Positions 15,496 to 24,285 of a stretch of DNA of 64,000 nucleotides are shown here, in pieces (the stretch's first letter is position 1; every line of letters starts with the position of its first letter). Both the position numbers and the translations under genes were made by a program. Below the pieces are notes generated by a model that was given only the letters and a program-made list of their open reading frames with translations, was not told the DNA's origin and did not search any database. Where the stretch lies: NCBI RefSeq assembly GCF_000253295.1, contig NC_015717.1:558001-622000 (forward strand). The letters are read 5' to 3'. This stretch comes from Hyphomicrobium sp. MC1 (GTDB lineage Bacteria; Pseudomonadota; Alphaproteobacteria; Rhizobiales; Hyphomicrobiaceae).

Positions 15496-15879
15496 ATGAA
15501 CGTCACGACGCGCTTTCTTTCACAATCCGCTGCGCTCCTTTATGCCGCGTGGGGCGCGTTTCACATTTATGTCTCGTGGCAGATCATGATGCTGGCGCTC
15601 GATGAGCATGGCATCGCGCAAGGGCGGTTGTTGCAGCTCGCGGCCTATATGCTGTCAATCTCACTGTTTGCAATCGTCGTTGCGTTGTGGCGCGTGGCGA
15701 AGAACGATCGATTAGGATTTTGGCTCAATCTTGCGGTCGTCGGCTGGGCAGATGTGGTCTGGGTGCTGGTCGTGGTGCTACCCGGTTACGTCCCGCTCGG
15801 TCGCGGATTGGCGCCGCCGGCGGTGTTCGTGCTTGCCGCTATTCTATCGACGATTGCGTATCGGCGCCGCGAAGGCTGA
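15496..15879 (+). CDS. small four-span membrane protein
   Basis: A 127-residue protein with four hydrophobic segments: LLYAAWGAFHIYVSW, LLQLAAYMLSISLFAIVVAL, LNLAVVGWADVVWVLVVVL, and AVFVLAAILSTIAY, ending in RRREG. The start at 15496 is chosen because GGAG lies upstream and the longer frame adds an unrelated segment. It lies close to and convergent with purK (3 bases between the stops). I do not recognise the family, and no function is assigned. Confidence 0.65.
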   Translation: MNVTTRFLSQSAALLYAAWGAFHIYVSWQIMMLALDEHGIAQGRLLQLAAYMLSISLFAIVVALWRVAKNDRLGFWLNLAVVGWADVVWVLVVVLPGYVPLGRGLAPPAVFVLAAILSTIAYRRREG

Positions 15880-15881
15880 GT

Positions 15882-16970
15882 CTACTTCTTCGGGAGCAGA
15901 CGATTGACGTGGCCCATCTTGCGGCCGGGGCGCGCTTCCTTCTTGCCGTAGTGATGAAAGAACGCGCCGGGTTCGGCTGCGATCTTTTCCCAGGCAAGAA
16001 TATCGTCGCCGATGAGGTTGATCATTTCGGCGGCGGGCGCTTTCAGGCTCGTTGAGCCGAGCGGCCAGCCGGCGACGGCGCGGATGTGCTGCTCGAATTG
16101 CGAAGTCAGTGCGCCATCCATCGTCCAGTGGCCGGAATTGTGCACGCGCGGCGCCATCTCATTGACGTAGAGGTGGTCGCGGCCGTTTTGAGCGACGAGG
16201 AAAAACTCGATCGCGAACACGCCGACGTAATCGAGCCTTTCAGCGATCTTCTGCGCGATGGTGACGGCCTCAGAGGCGACGTCGGGCGCAAGCGCTGCAG
16301 GCGCGAGCGACCGGTGCAGAATGTGATTTCGGTGCTCGTTCTCGGTGACGTCGAAGGCCTTGAAGCTGCCATCGATGGCGCGGGCAGCGACGACCGAAAC
16401 CTCGGCCCGGAAATTGACGAAGCTCTCCAGAATCGACGGCTGATCGCGCATGGCGGCCCACGCACTTTTGGCGTCCGCGCGCGTCAAGATTTTCGCTTGG
16501 CCTTTGCCATCATAGCCGAAGCGGCGTGTCTTCAGAACGGACGGAATGGTGAAGCCGTTGTCGAGCGTTTTTGCGAGATCGGCGAAGCTGTCGATGGCCG
16601 CGAACTCTGCCGTCATCGCGCCAAGCTCACGCGCGAGCGATTTCTCGTTCATGCGGTCCTGGGCGCAGGCGAGGGCCTTGGCGCCGGGCCGAACGGGAAT
16701 GCGCGTCGACAGGAATTCGACCGTGTGTACGGGAATGTTCTCGAATTCGTAGGTCGCAACGTCGATCGCGCTTGCAAATTTGGCGAGCTGCGTTTCGTCT
16801 TCGTACGCCGCGACCGTGTGTGCGGCGGCGACGTCGAACGCTGGGCTATCGGCTTCGGGCGCGTAGATGTGCGACTTGAGGCCGAGGCGAGCGGCTGCGA
16901 GGGCAAGCATGCGGCCCAATTGTCCGCCGCCGAGAATGCCGATGGTCGAGCCGGGAGGGAATGCAGTCAT
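15882..16970 (-). CDS. purK: 5-(carboxyamino)imidazole ribonucleotide synthase
   Basis: ATP-grasp enzyme that carboxylates the amino group of AIR to give N5-CAIR in purine synthesis. The 362-residue protein starts with the Rossmann-like TIGILGGGQLGRMLALAAARLG, has the ATP-grasp lysine segment PSVLKTRRFGYDGKGQ, and the metal-binding VNEMAPRVHNSGHWTMDGA. The start at 16970 follows the purE stop by 10 bases, so purE and purK form one leftward operon. The final residues LPKK are typical. Confidence 0.96.
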   Translation of the reverse strand: MTAFPPGSTIGILGGGQLGRMLALAAARLGLKSHIYAPEADSPAFDVAAAHTVAAYEDETQLAKFASAIDVATYEFENIPVHTVEFLSTRIPVRPGAKALACAQDRMNEKSLARELGAMTAEFAAIDSFADLAKTLDNGFTIPSVLKTRRFGYDGKGQAKILTRADAKSAWAAMRDQPSILESFVNFRAEVSVVAARAIDGSFKAFDVTENEHRNHILHRSLAPAALAPDVASEAVTIAQKIAERLDYVGVFAIEFFLVAQNGRDHLYVNEMAPRVHNSGHWTMDGALTSQFEQHIRAVAGWPLGSTSLKAPAAEMINLIGDDILAWEKIAAEPGAFFHHYGKKEARPGRKMGHVNRLLPKK

Positions 16971-16980
16971 TGCGTGGTCT

Positions 16981-17475
16981 TCAACCCTGAACGGGTGTCT
17001 CGGCGACATCGGCCGAATGCTGTTTGCGCCAGTCTTCGAGGCGCTCTGCCAGGGCGGGATCAGAAAGTGCCAGGATTTCCGCGGCGAACAGTCCCGCGTT
17101 CTTGGCGCCCGCTTCGCCGATGGCGAGCGTGCCGACAGGAACGCCCGCCGGCATCTGCACGATCGAATACAGACTGTCCTGACCTTTAAGCGCTTTCGAT
17201 TCCACTGGCACGCCCAATACCGGCAGCACCGTCATGGCGGCGGCCATGCCGGGCAAATGCGCGGCGCCGCCGGCCCCGGCGATGATGACCTTCAAGCCAG
17301 CAGCTTTGGCACCCTTGGCGTAGCTATAGAGACGGTCCGGCGTACGGTGGGCGGAGACGATCTTGGTCTCGAAAGAAACGCCCAGAGCCGTCAAAATATC
17401 GGCGGCATGCTTCATCGTCGGCCAGTCTGACTGGCTTCCCATGATAATGCCGACGTGTGGCCTGATCCGGCTCAT
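16981..17475 (-). CDS. purE: N5-carboxyaminoimidazole ribonucleotide mutase
   Basis: Moves the carboxyl group of N5-CAIR to carbon to give CAIR, the reaction after PurK. The 164-residue class I PurE shows VGIIMGSQSDWPTMKHA, the catalytic histidine in SAHRTPDR, and AGAGGAAHLPGM. The start MSRIRPHVG at 17475 gives the normal length; the longer frame upstream has no similarity. It is the first gene of the purE-purK operon, and its promoter should lie in the 150 bases to the right. Confidence 0.96.
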   Translation of the reverse strand: MSRIRPHVGIIMGSQSDWPTMKHAADILTALGVSFETKIVSAHRTPDRLYSYAKGAKAAGLKVIIAGAGGAAHLPGMAAAMTVLPVLGVPVESKALKGQDSLYSIVQMPAGVPVGTLAIGEAGAKNAGLFAAEILALSDPALAERLEDWRKQHSADVAETPVQG

Positions 17476-17626
17476 GATGGCGTCCAAAGCCCCCGAAAAC
17501 GGAAACCGCGTCGGTACAGGAGCGAGCCCGAGTTTACAAGGGTTTTGGGCACCGATACGTGGGGAATTCGAAATGAAAAGGCCAATTGCATGGGCTTTTG
17601 GCTGCTTGGGCGACGTTTGGGCGCTT

Positions 17627-18016
17627 TTAGGGGGCTGAAGCCAGCAGATAGCTGATCGAGTGAAAGAAGTTCTCCGGGCCGATGTAGCCGGAAATCCGGC
17701 CGACTTCGGTATGTGATTTGACGACCACAAATGTCGGCACGATGTCGACGCCGGATTTGAAACTCAGATGGACGGCGGCGATATCGTTAATATCGACGAA
17801 GCGCACCGGCAGATCCTTGGCCTGAGACGATGCCTGGTAGGCCGGCAGCACGTCGCGGCGGAAAAGCTGGCAGTAGATGCAGCCCTCGGCTTCGACGACG
17901 ACGAGTTCGAATGCGCCGTTCGGAATGGCAGCTTCGGTATCGATGTCGGCGCGCGAAATCGTAACGGGTGCGAGCATCAGCACGACGAAAAGCAACGTGC
18001 GAAGGGCCGTACGCAT
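17627..18016 (-). CDS. periplasmic thioredoxin-fold protein
   Basis: A 129-residue protein with a signal peptide ending near TISRA-DIDTE. The mature domain has the redox motif EGCIYCQLFRRDV, a CxxC pair at the start of a helix, and the cis-proline segment VDIVPTFVVV followed by GRISGYIGPENF, as in SoxW-like and DsbE-related small thioredoxins. It would act on disulfides or haem-protein thiols in the periplasm. It lies between purE and the DUF1007 gene on the same strand, 107 bases after the latter. The partner is unknown. Confidence 0.78.
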   Translation of the reverse strand: MRTALRTLLFVVLMLAPVTISRADIDTEAAIPNGAFELVVVEAEGCIYCQLFRRDVLPAYQASSQAKDLPVRFVDINDIAAVHLSFKSGVDIVPTFVVVKSHTEVGRISGYIGPENFFHSISYLLASAP

Positions 18017-18123
18017 TTGATGTCACCTCGCGGTCCGCAAGAAGACATCCTTTCTAAGTCATTAATGCCTCTGCGGCTGAGGAATCTCGCCGGTTCGTTA
18101 ACCGCTGTGCCAAAGCTGGACGG

Positions 18124-18798
18124 TCAGGATTTCTTGCAGGTGATCGCCACGGTTTTGTAGGAGCCGAAACCGACGACGCCGGCGCCGAACTGTTGCGCCA
18201 TCGCGGCGCCGAGCTTCTGGGCCTGCGCGTCGGTCTTTTCCGCATCGGGATCGAGCAGCGTCGCCGCGCAGCCAGCGGGCGCTGATGCAAGTTTGACGGC
18301 GTCCGTTTTCTCTGGCTCGAAGTCGATGAAGTAGGAGGGATCGAAGACGGCGAATGTCAGGCCCTCGGCATCGGCAAGGACGGGCTTCGCCAGCGACAGG
18401 TGGAAGTAAAGGCGGAGGACACCGTTGGTGTATTCGAGGTGCGCTTGGGTCGGCGGCGAGAACGCCAATTGTTCTTCGCCGAGCTTGGCCACCGTGAAGT
18501 AGTTGAACTCTTTGAGGCCATCCATGTTGACCTTCAGCAGCGGCTCAAGCTCGTGCTGGTCGTATTTGCCGTCGTTGTTAGTGTCGAGACCTTCGAGCGC
18601 CATCGCCGCATAGGAATCGTCGAAGCTCCAGACATGGTCGACGCCCGTAACGGTGCCGTTGTCGTAGTCGACCGTCATCTCATATGTGATCCACATATGA
18701 GGATGCGCAGAGGCCGGTATAGAGAAAGCGAGGAGCATTATCGCGGCGGCCGCGAGGCTGAGACATTTATTGAACGACTTATGCAAGATCGGCCCCAA
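18124..18798 (-). CDS. DUF1007 family periplasmic protein
   Basis: A 224-residue secreted protein: signal peptide to about IPASA, then HPHMWITYEMTVDYD, the DUF1007 hallmark (mature N-terminus HPH). An EF-hand-like loop DTNNDGKYDQHE follows near residue 72, and FDPSYFIDFE lies in the second half. Proteins of this family often accompany zinc or nickel transporters, and the gene is divergent from znuA with a Zur-like box between them. That supports a role in periplasmic metal handling, which is inference. Confidence 0.85.
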   Translation of the reverse strand: MGPILHKSFNKCLSLAAAAIMLLAFSIPASAHPHMWITYEMTVDYDNGTVTGVDHVWSFDDSYAAMALEGLDTNNDGKYDQHELEPLLKVNMDGLKEFNYFTVAKLGEEQLAFSPPTQAHLEYTNGVLRLYFHLSLAKPVLADAEGLTFAVFDPSYFIDFEPEKTDAVKLASAPAGCAATLLDPDAEKTDAQAQKLGAAMAQQFGAGVVGFGSYKTVAITCKKS

Positions 18799-18937
18799 TT
18801 CCTTTGCTCCGCATTACGCGCGATTCTCGGAGTGCGTTTCATACGAAACGCACATTGAACGTGGCGAGATTGCGACGCGCTGCGCTATTTGGCGGGTATA
18901 GGCCAATTCGCCGGTGCGGTTGCATGCCGACGGCGAT

Positions 18938-18952
18938 GGTTATATTATATCC
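18938..18952. promoter_or_regulatory. Zur-like operator
   Basis: GGTTATATTATATCC is a near-perfect 15-base dyad (one mismatch pair) and resembles proteobacterial Zur boxes built on GTTATA..TATAAC. It lies 23 bases before the znuA start and in the shared region with the divergent DUF1007 gene, so one bound repressor could control both. Confidence 0.6.
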
Positions 18953-18975
18953 TTTTACTCGGCAGGATGGTGGGA

Positions 18976-19956
18976 ATGAAGCGTTCAGCGGCACGATGTT
19001 TCGGTTTTTTGGCGGCCGCGATGACAAGCGCTACGGCCGCTGTCAGCGCTGCCGACGCGCCGAAGGTCGTCGTGACGATCAAGCCCGTACATTCGCTTGT
19101 GACGCGTCTGATGGACGGCATCGGGACGCCGCAGCTTATCGTCGAAGGATCGGCATCGCCGCATACGTTCACGCTCAAGCCGTCGACAGCGCGGGCTATC
19201 AACGAAGCGGATATTTTCGTTCGTGTGTCGGATACGCTGGAGCCGTTTACGCGCAAGATCGTGACGACATTGCCGTCGAACGTCAAAGTGGTGACGCTTG
19301 CGGGCGCAGATGGCGTGACGCTGCTGGATCAACGCGAAGGCGGCACGTTCGAGAAGCATGAGCACGAGCATGAGGCGGACGCGCACGATCATGAGGAAGC
19401 AGGCGCTGCCGATCACGATGATCATGATGAGGACGGAGAGGATGGGCATCTCTGGCTCGATCCGTCGAACGCCAAGGCCATTGCGGCCGACATCGCGAAA
19501 GCGCTCATTGCGCGCTATCCTGAGTACGCGAGCAAAGTGAAAAGCAACGAGGCGGCGCTCGATGCCGATCTCGATACGCTCGACCATGACCTTTCGAGTG
19601 AAATGAAAGGGGCGCAAGGCAAGCCCTTCATCGTCTTCCACGACGCGACGCAGTATTTCGAACATCACTTCGGGCTTCACGCCGTGGGATCGATTACGGT
19701 CAGCCCGGACGTGCCGCCGAGCGCAAAAAGACTGACGGAGGTTCGCAGCAAGATTTCGTCGCTCGGTGCAGTCTGTGTTTTTACCGAACCGGAGTTCCAG
19801 CCAAACCTTGTTGCTGCGGTTACCGAAGGGACGCATGCCCGTTCGGGGACGATCGACGTCGAAGGGCAATTGCTGACGCCGGGGCCGAAGCTCTACTTCG
19901 ATCTGATGCATGGCGTCGCGCGCAATCTGTCTAGCTGCCTAACCGCGCCAAGCTGA
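18976..19956 (+). CDS. znuA: zinc ABC transporter substrate-binding protein
   Basis: A 326-residue cluster A-I binding protein. It has a signal peptide (to about VSAAD), then VVVTIKPVHSLVTRLMDG with the first zinc-binding histidine, ASPHTFTLKPS with the second, a histidine/acid-rich loop (KHEHEHEADAHDHEEAG and following) typical of ZnuA, HLWLDPSNAKAIAADIA, FIVFHDATQYFEHHFG with the third histidine, and FTEPEFQP. It captures zinc in the periplasm. No znuB or znuC is adjacent; they must lie elsewhere. A Zur-like box stands in front of the gene. Confidence 0.92.
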   Translation: MKRSAARCFGFLAAAMTSATAAVSAADAPKVVVTIKPVHSLVTRLMDGIGTPQLIVEGSASPHTFTLKPSTARAINEADIFVRVSDTLEPFTRKIVTTLPSNVKVVTLAGADGVTLLDQREGGTFEKHEHEHEADAHDHEEAGAADHDDHDEDGEDGHLWLDPSNAKAIAADIAKALIARYPEYASKVKSNEAALDADLDTLDHDLSSEMKGAQGKPFIVFHDATQYFEHHFGLHAVGSITVSPDVPPSAKRLTEVRSKISSLGAVCVFTEPEFQPNLVAAVTEGTHARSGTIDVEGQLLTPGPKLYFDLMHGVARNLSSCLTAPS

Positions 19957-19982
19957 GAGTCAGTCTTTAGCTGTATTCTCTC

Positions 19983-20064
19983 GTCATCCTCGGCATGAGA
20001 TCGGGGATCTATTATGCCGCGGTGATGTTGATTGCTGGATCCTCGGGACAAGCCCGAGGACACA
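19983..20064. repeat. composite palindromic repeat element
   Basis: The left end GTCATCCTCGGCATGAGATC and the right part CTGGATCCTCGGGACAAGCC (continuing CGAGGACA) match the plan of the element at 12551-12642, with the right half a perfect hairpin. It lies between the convergent znuA and phoB and may serve as terminator for both. Confidence 0.75.
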
Positions 20065-20074
20065 TGGCTCGCTA

Positions 20075-20779
20075 TTAAGCCTGCGTTTCGGCTTCGCGGC
20101 CGTCGAAGACATAGCCGGCGCCACGGACCGTGCGGATCGGATCGGCTTCGTTGCCGCGGATCAGCGATTTTCTGAGACGGCCGATGTGAACGTCGACGGT
20201 GCGCTCGTCGACCTCCGAGGACTGGCCCCATACGCGGTCGAGAAGCTGGCTGCGCGAGAGAACGCGGCGCGGGCTTTCCATGAAGACTTCGAGCATGCGG
20301 TATTCGGTCGGGCCGAGGCGGACCTCGCGGACGCCACGCGTCACTTTGTGGGCACCGCGGTCCATCGTGATCTCGCCGGAGACGAGAATATCGCTCATGC
20401 GCTCCGGCGCCGCGCGCCGGAGCAGGGCTTTCACACGTGCCATCAATTCCTGCACGGAGAACGGCTTCGTGACGTAGTCGTCGGCGCCGGTCGTCAGGCC
20501 CCGCACGCGGTCAGATTCCTCACCGCGGGCGGTCAGCAGGATGATGGGCAGGCTCTGCGTGTCGCCGCGGTTGCGCAGACGGCGGCAAAGCTCGATCCCG
20601 GAGATCTTCGGGATCATCCAATCCAATATCGCCAGATCGAAGGTTTGTTCGGCGAGCAATAGTTCGGCTTCCTCGCCATCGGCGGCTTGCACGACGTCGT
20701 AACCTTCCGACTGAAGATTGTACTTCAGAAGCTCGGCTAGCGGCGCTTCGTCTTCAACAACGATAATCTTAGCTGGCAT
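20075..20779 (-). CDS. phoB: phosphate regulon response regulator
   Basis: A 234-residue OmpR-family regulator. The receiver begins KIIVVEDEAPLAELL with Asp53 in LAILDWMIPKISG; the DNA-binding domain has SRSQLLDRVWGQSSEVDERTVDVHIGRLRKSL and ends at GAGYVFD. It activates Pho genes by binding Pho boxes when phosphate is scarce. It is the last gene of the leftward run phoR-pstSCAB-phoU-phoB, 35 bases after phoU. Confidence 0.96.
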   Translation of the reverse strand: MPAKIIVVEDEAPLAELLKYNLQSEGYDVVQAADGEEAELLLAEQTFDLAILDWMIPKISGIELCRRLRNRGDTQSLPIILLTARGEESDRVRGLTTGADDYVTKPFSVQELMARVKALLRRAAPERMSDILVSGEITMDRGAHKVTRGVREVRLGPTEYRMLEVFMESPRRVLSRSQLLDRVWGQSSEVDERTVDVHIGRLRKSLIRGNEADPIRTVRGAGYVFDGREAETQA

Positions 20780-20814
20780 GATATTGGATCGGGGTTGCTC
20801 TCAGGGTCGTACGG

Positions 20815-21528
20815 TCATTGGCGCGGCGTAATCAGTGTCGAAGAGGTCTTGTCGCCCTTCGGCCGATCGTCGGCGATCGGTACGCCGTGCACGAGGTAGT
20901 AGACGTTCTCGGCGATGTTTGTCGTGTGGTCGCCAATGCGCTCGATATTCTTGGCGCCAAAGAGGAAGTGCGTGCAGATACCGATGTTGCGCGGATCTTC
21001 CATCATGTACGTCAGGAGTTCGCGGAACAGCGAGTTATACATAGCGTCGACCTGCTGGTCGTTGCGCCAGACTTCCATCGCCTTCTCGGCATCGAGCGTC
21101 GTCAGCGCATCAAGAACGTCCTTGAGCTGCTGCTGCACCATCTCGGTCATGTGGCGCATGCCGGTCATCAGCGGCTTGGGATAGGCTTCCCCTGCAATGG
21201 TGAGAGCGCGCTTGGCGATGTTCTTGGCAAGGTCGCCGATACGCTCAAGGTCGCCCGCAATCTTGATGACTGTCATGATGTGGCGCAGGTCGTTGGCGAC
21301 CGGCTGGCGGCGGGCAATCATCAGAATGACCTGGTCCTGCAGCTCGCGTTCGAGCTGGTCGACCATGACATCGTCGGAAACGGCTTTCTCGGCGAGCTTA
21401 GGGTCGCGGCGTTCGAGCGAGTCCATCGCCTGAACGAGAAGCTTTTCGGCATAGCCGCCCATCTGCGCGATGCGGCGGTCGAGGAGCTTCAACTCTTCCT
21501 CGTATGACTTCACGGTATGTTCGTTCAT
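20815..21528 (-). CDS. phoU: phosphate signalling complex protein
   Basis: A 237-residue helical protein of two PhoU three-helix repeats. Metal-binding acidic motifs appear in both halves: DLERIGDLAKNIAKRA and NIERIGDHTTNIAENV. It connects the Pst transporter to PhoR and keeps the Pho response low when phosphate is sufficient. It lies between pstB and phoB. Confidence 0.96.
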   Translation of the reverse strand: MNEHTVKSYEEELKLLDRRIAQMGGYAEKLLVQAMDSLERRDPKLAEKAVSDDVMVDQLERELQDQVILMIARRQPVANDLRHIMTVIKIAGDLERIGDLAKNIAKRALTIAGEAYPKPLMTGMRHMTEMVQQQLKDVLDALTTLDAEKAMEVWRNDQQVDAMYNSLFRELLTYMMEDPRNIGICTHFLFGAKNIERIGDHTTNIAENVYYLVHGVPIADDRPKGDKTSSTLITPRQ

Positions 21529-21568
21529 CGTCGTAATCCTGAAATCCGGTTTGGCCTCAACGTCATCT

Positions 21569-22354
21569 CTAGCCGAAGCGGCCGGTGATGTAGTCTTGCG
21601 TGCGACTATCCGTTGGGTTTGTGAAAAGCTTTTTGGTGTCGCCGAATTCGACGAGATCGCCGAGGTACATGAAAGCAGTATTCTGCGAGACGCGGACTGC
21701 CTGCTGCATGTTGTGGGTCACGATGGCGATCGTGAATTCGTTCTTCAACTCGTCGATCAGCTCTTCGACCTTAGCGGTCGAAATCGGATCGAGAGCGGAG
21801 CAGGGCTCGTCGAACAGGATGACTTCCGGGCGGATCGCAACTGTGCGGGCGATGCACAGACGTTGCTGCTGACCGCCGGATAACGACAGGCCGCTGGCGT
21901 GCAGCTTGTCTTTTACTTCCTTCCAGAGCGCTGCCTTTTCGAGGGCGCTTTCGACGCGGGCGTCGACTTCGGATTTCGGCAGGCGCTCATAAAGGCGAAG
22001 ACCGAACGCGATATTTTCATAGATCGTCATCGGGAACGGCGTCGGCTTCTGGAACACCATGCCGATGCGCGAGCGCAGCAGGTTCAGGTCCTTCATGTCG
22101 AGGATGTTTTCACCGTCGAACATGATCTTACCTTCGGCGTGCTGGCCGGGATAAAGATCGTACATGCGGTTCAAAACACGCAGGAGCGTAGACTTGCCGC
22201 AACCCGAAGGTCCGATGAAGGCTGTCACCTGCCGCTCGTAAAGCGGCAACGAGATGCCTTTGAGTGCCAGAGTCGATCCGTAGTAGAACTTCAGGTCCTG
22301 GACCGAAATTTTCTCGGTCAGGCCGGTGTCGACGTCTTTTGACATTACGTTCAT
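21569..22354 (-). CDS. pstB: phosphate ABC transporter ATP-binding protein
   Basis: A 261-residue ABC ATPase with Walker A GPSGCGKST, the Q-loop in GMVFQKPTPFPM, signature LSGGQQQRL, Walker B VILFDEPCSALDP and switch VTHNMQQA, the standard PstB set. Its ATG overlaps the pstA stop (ATGA), with GAGG eight bases before the start, so translation is coupled. Confidence 0.97.
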   Translation of the reverse strand: MNVMSKDVDTGLTEKISVQDLKFYYGSTLALKGISLPLYERQVTAFIGPSGCGKSTLLRVLNRMYDLYPGQHAEGKIMFDGENILDMKDLNLLRSRIGMVFQKPTPFPMTIYENIAFGLRLYERLPKSEVDARVESALEKAALWKEVKDKLHASGLSLSGGQQQRLCIARTVAIRPEVILFDEPCSALDPISTAKVEELIDELKNEFTIAIVTHNMQQAVRVSQNTAFMYLGDLVEFGDTKKLFTNPTDSRTQDYITGRFG

Positions 22355-23202
22355 TTGGATGTCCTCGAAGTACCCAGGTAACGAGCGGCGATACTAAGCG
22401 TGAGCACCGCTGCGGTGATTAACAGTGCGCCGGTCCAGGCGAGGCGCTGCCAGTCCTCGTAAGGGCTCAAGGCATACTGGAAAATAACGACCGGCAAGCT
22501 TGCCATCGGAGCATTAAGATCGGTGCTCCAGAACTGGTTGTTAAGAGCGGTGAACAGAAGCGGAGCGGTTTCGCCGCTGACGCGAGCGATAGCAAGCAGC
22601 ACGCCCGTGATCATGCCGGCGCGGGCCGCCTTGTAAGCCACCTTACGGATGACGAGCGACTGGGGCATGCCGAGCGCTGAAGAGGCTTCGCGAAGCTGGT
22701 TCGGAACCAGCAGCAGCATGTTTTCAGTCGTGCGAACGACCGTCGGGATGACAAGTACCGCCAGGGCCGCGGCACCAGCGATGGCCGAGAAGTGGCCCAT
22801 CGTGCGGACGAGGATCTCGTAGACGAAGAGGCCCGTCACGATCGAAGGGGCGCTGAGCAGAATGTCGTTGATGAAGCGGATCACCGACGAGACTTTGCTG
22901 TAACGGCCATACTCCGCCAGATACGTGCCGGCGAGGATGCCGATTGGCGTGCCGACCGCGACGCCGATGAAGGACATCACGAAGCTGCCGGCGATGGCGT
23001 TCAGAAGGCCGCCGTCGCTGCCGGGCGGTGGCGTCATTTCCGTAAAGACCTTGAAGTTCAAGCCCGCGAAGCCTTTGAACAGCAGCGTCGCGAGGATGAC
23101 GGCCAGGATCGTTAGGCCGAGCGCGGATGCCGCCCAGCACAGGCCGACGGTGATCGTGCTTCGCACGCGCCGACGGCGGTATTTTGCCATATCCAAGGCC
23201 AT
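22351..23202 (-). CDS. pstA: phosphate ABC transporter permease PstA
   Basis: A 283-residue inner membrane permease with six hydrophobic segments. The segment GMPQSLVIRKVAYKAARAGMITG holds the coupling helix that contacts PstB. The start at 23202 (MALDMAKYRRRR) has GGGAG upstream and lies two bases after the pstC stop; the longer frame to 23535 is antisense to the pstC end and not part of it. Confidence 0.95.
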   Translation of the reverse strand: MALDMAKYRRRRVRSTITVGLCWAASALGLTILAVILATLLFKGFAGLNFKVFTEMTPPPGSDGGLLNAIAGSFVMSFIGVAVGTPIGILAGTYLAEYGRYSKVSSVIRFINDILLSAPSIVTGLFVYEILVRTMGHFSAIAGAAALAVLVIPTVVRTTENMLLLVPNQLREASSALGMPQSLVIRKVAYKAARAGMITGVLLAIARVSGETAPLLFTALNNQFWSTDLNAPMASLPVVIFQYALSPYEDWQRLAWTGALLITAAVLTLSIAARYLGTSRTSK

Positions 23203-23204
23203 GT

Positions 23205-24188
23205 TTATGCTCCCGCCTTTTTCTCGATACGCATCAGCATGAGGCGCGCGAGAGCCAGGACGACAAAGGTTATGAAGAAGAGGATGAGGCCGAGAGCGAT
23301 GAGCGACGATGTGTATATGTCGCCGACCGCTTCGGTGAATTCGTTGGCGATCGTGGCAGAGATTGTGGTGCCCGGCGCCAGAATCGATTCCGAAATTCGG
23401 TGCGCGTTGCCGATGACGAAGGTGACCGCCATCGTCTCGCCGAGCGCGCGGCCGAGGCCGAGCATGACGCCGCCGATGATGCCGACGCGGGTATAGGGAA
23501 TGACGACGTTTTTCACGACTTCGCGGGTGGTCCATCCCAAGCCGTAGGCGGCTTCTTTCAGCACCGCCGGGACGGTCTCAAAAACGTCGCGGCAGACCGC
23601 AGTAATGAAGGGAAGCACCATCATCGCCAGGATGAGGGCAGAGGTCAGAATGCCGATGCCATATGGCGGACCGGCGAACAGGCCGTTGAGGATCGGGATC
23701 GGTTTGAAGAAGGCGATCAGTTCGGGCTGGACATAGCGCTGCAGAGTAGGAGCGAAATAGAACAAGCCCCAAATGCCGTAGATGATGCTCGGAATGCCCG
23801 CGAGCAATTCGATCGCGATGCCGATCGGACGGCGGAGGGACATCGGGCAAAGCTCGGTCAGAAATACTGCGATGCCGATGGCTATGGGAACAGCGACCAG
23901 CATGGCGATCGCCGACGTCACGATGGTGCCGTAGATCGGGGCCAGTGCGCCGAATTTCTCGGTGACAGGGTTCCAGACTTCGGTGGTGAGAAAGCTGAGG
24001 CCGAAGGTCTGGAATGCGAGCGAGCCTCCGAGGACGAGCGATACGAAAATCGCGCTCAGGAGGATCAGTACGAAATAAGCGGAAGATTTGGTTAGCACGC
24101 GGAACATCGTGTCCGTCGTTTTTAGACCTTCAAGTACTTTGCGTCTGGCTGCCGCCGCAGCCATCGCTTGCGTGTTGGCGTCTGTCAT
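23205..24188 (-). CDS. pstC: phosphate ABC transporter permease PstC
   Basis: A 327-residue permease partner of PstA. It has a cytoplasmic N-terminus rich in alanine, a first membrane segment SAYFVLILLSAIFVSLVLGG, a periplasmic part with FLTTEVWNPVTEKFGALAPIYGTI as in other PstC proteins, and the coupling region EAAYGLGWTTREVVKNVVIP. The start at 24188 (MTDANTQAM) is the first that fits the family; the frame to 24323 adds an unrelated segment. The ribosome-binding site is weak. Confidence 0.94.
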   Translation of the reverse strand: MTDANTQAMAAAAARRKVLEGLKTTDTMFRVLTKSSAYFVLILLSAIFVSLVLGGSLAFQTFGLSFLTTEVWNPVTEKFGALAPIYGTIVTSAIAMLVAVPIAIGIAVFLTELCPMSLRRPIGIAIELLAGIPSIIYGIWGLFYFAPTLQRYVQPELIAFFKPIPILNGLFAGPPYGIGILTSALILAMMVLPFITAVCRDVFETVPAVLKEAAYGLGWTTREVVKNVVIPYTRVGIIGGVMLGLGRALGETMAVTFVIGNAHRISESILAPGTTISATIANEFTEAVGDIYTSSLIALGLILFFITFVVLALARLMLMRIEKKAGA

Positions 24189-24285
24189 GAAGGTCAAGTT
24201 TCCGCTCCGCACCAGGATAAGGACATCATTTTTTTGCGCAGCCGAGAGGCACCCGAAAGCGGGCGTCTCTCGGCCTAGCGAACGC

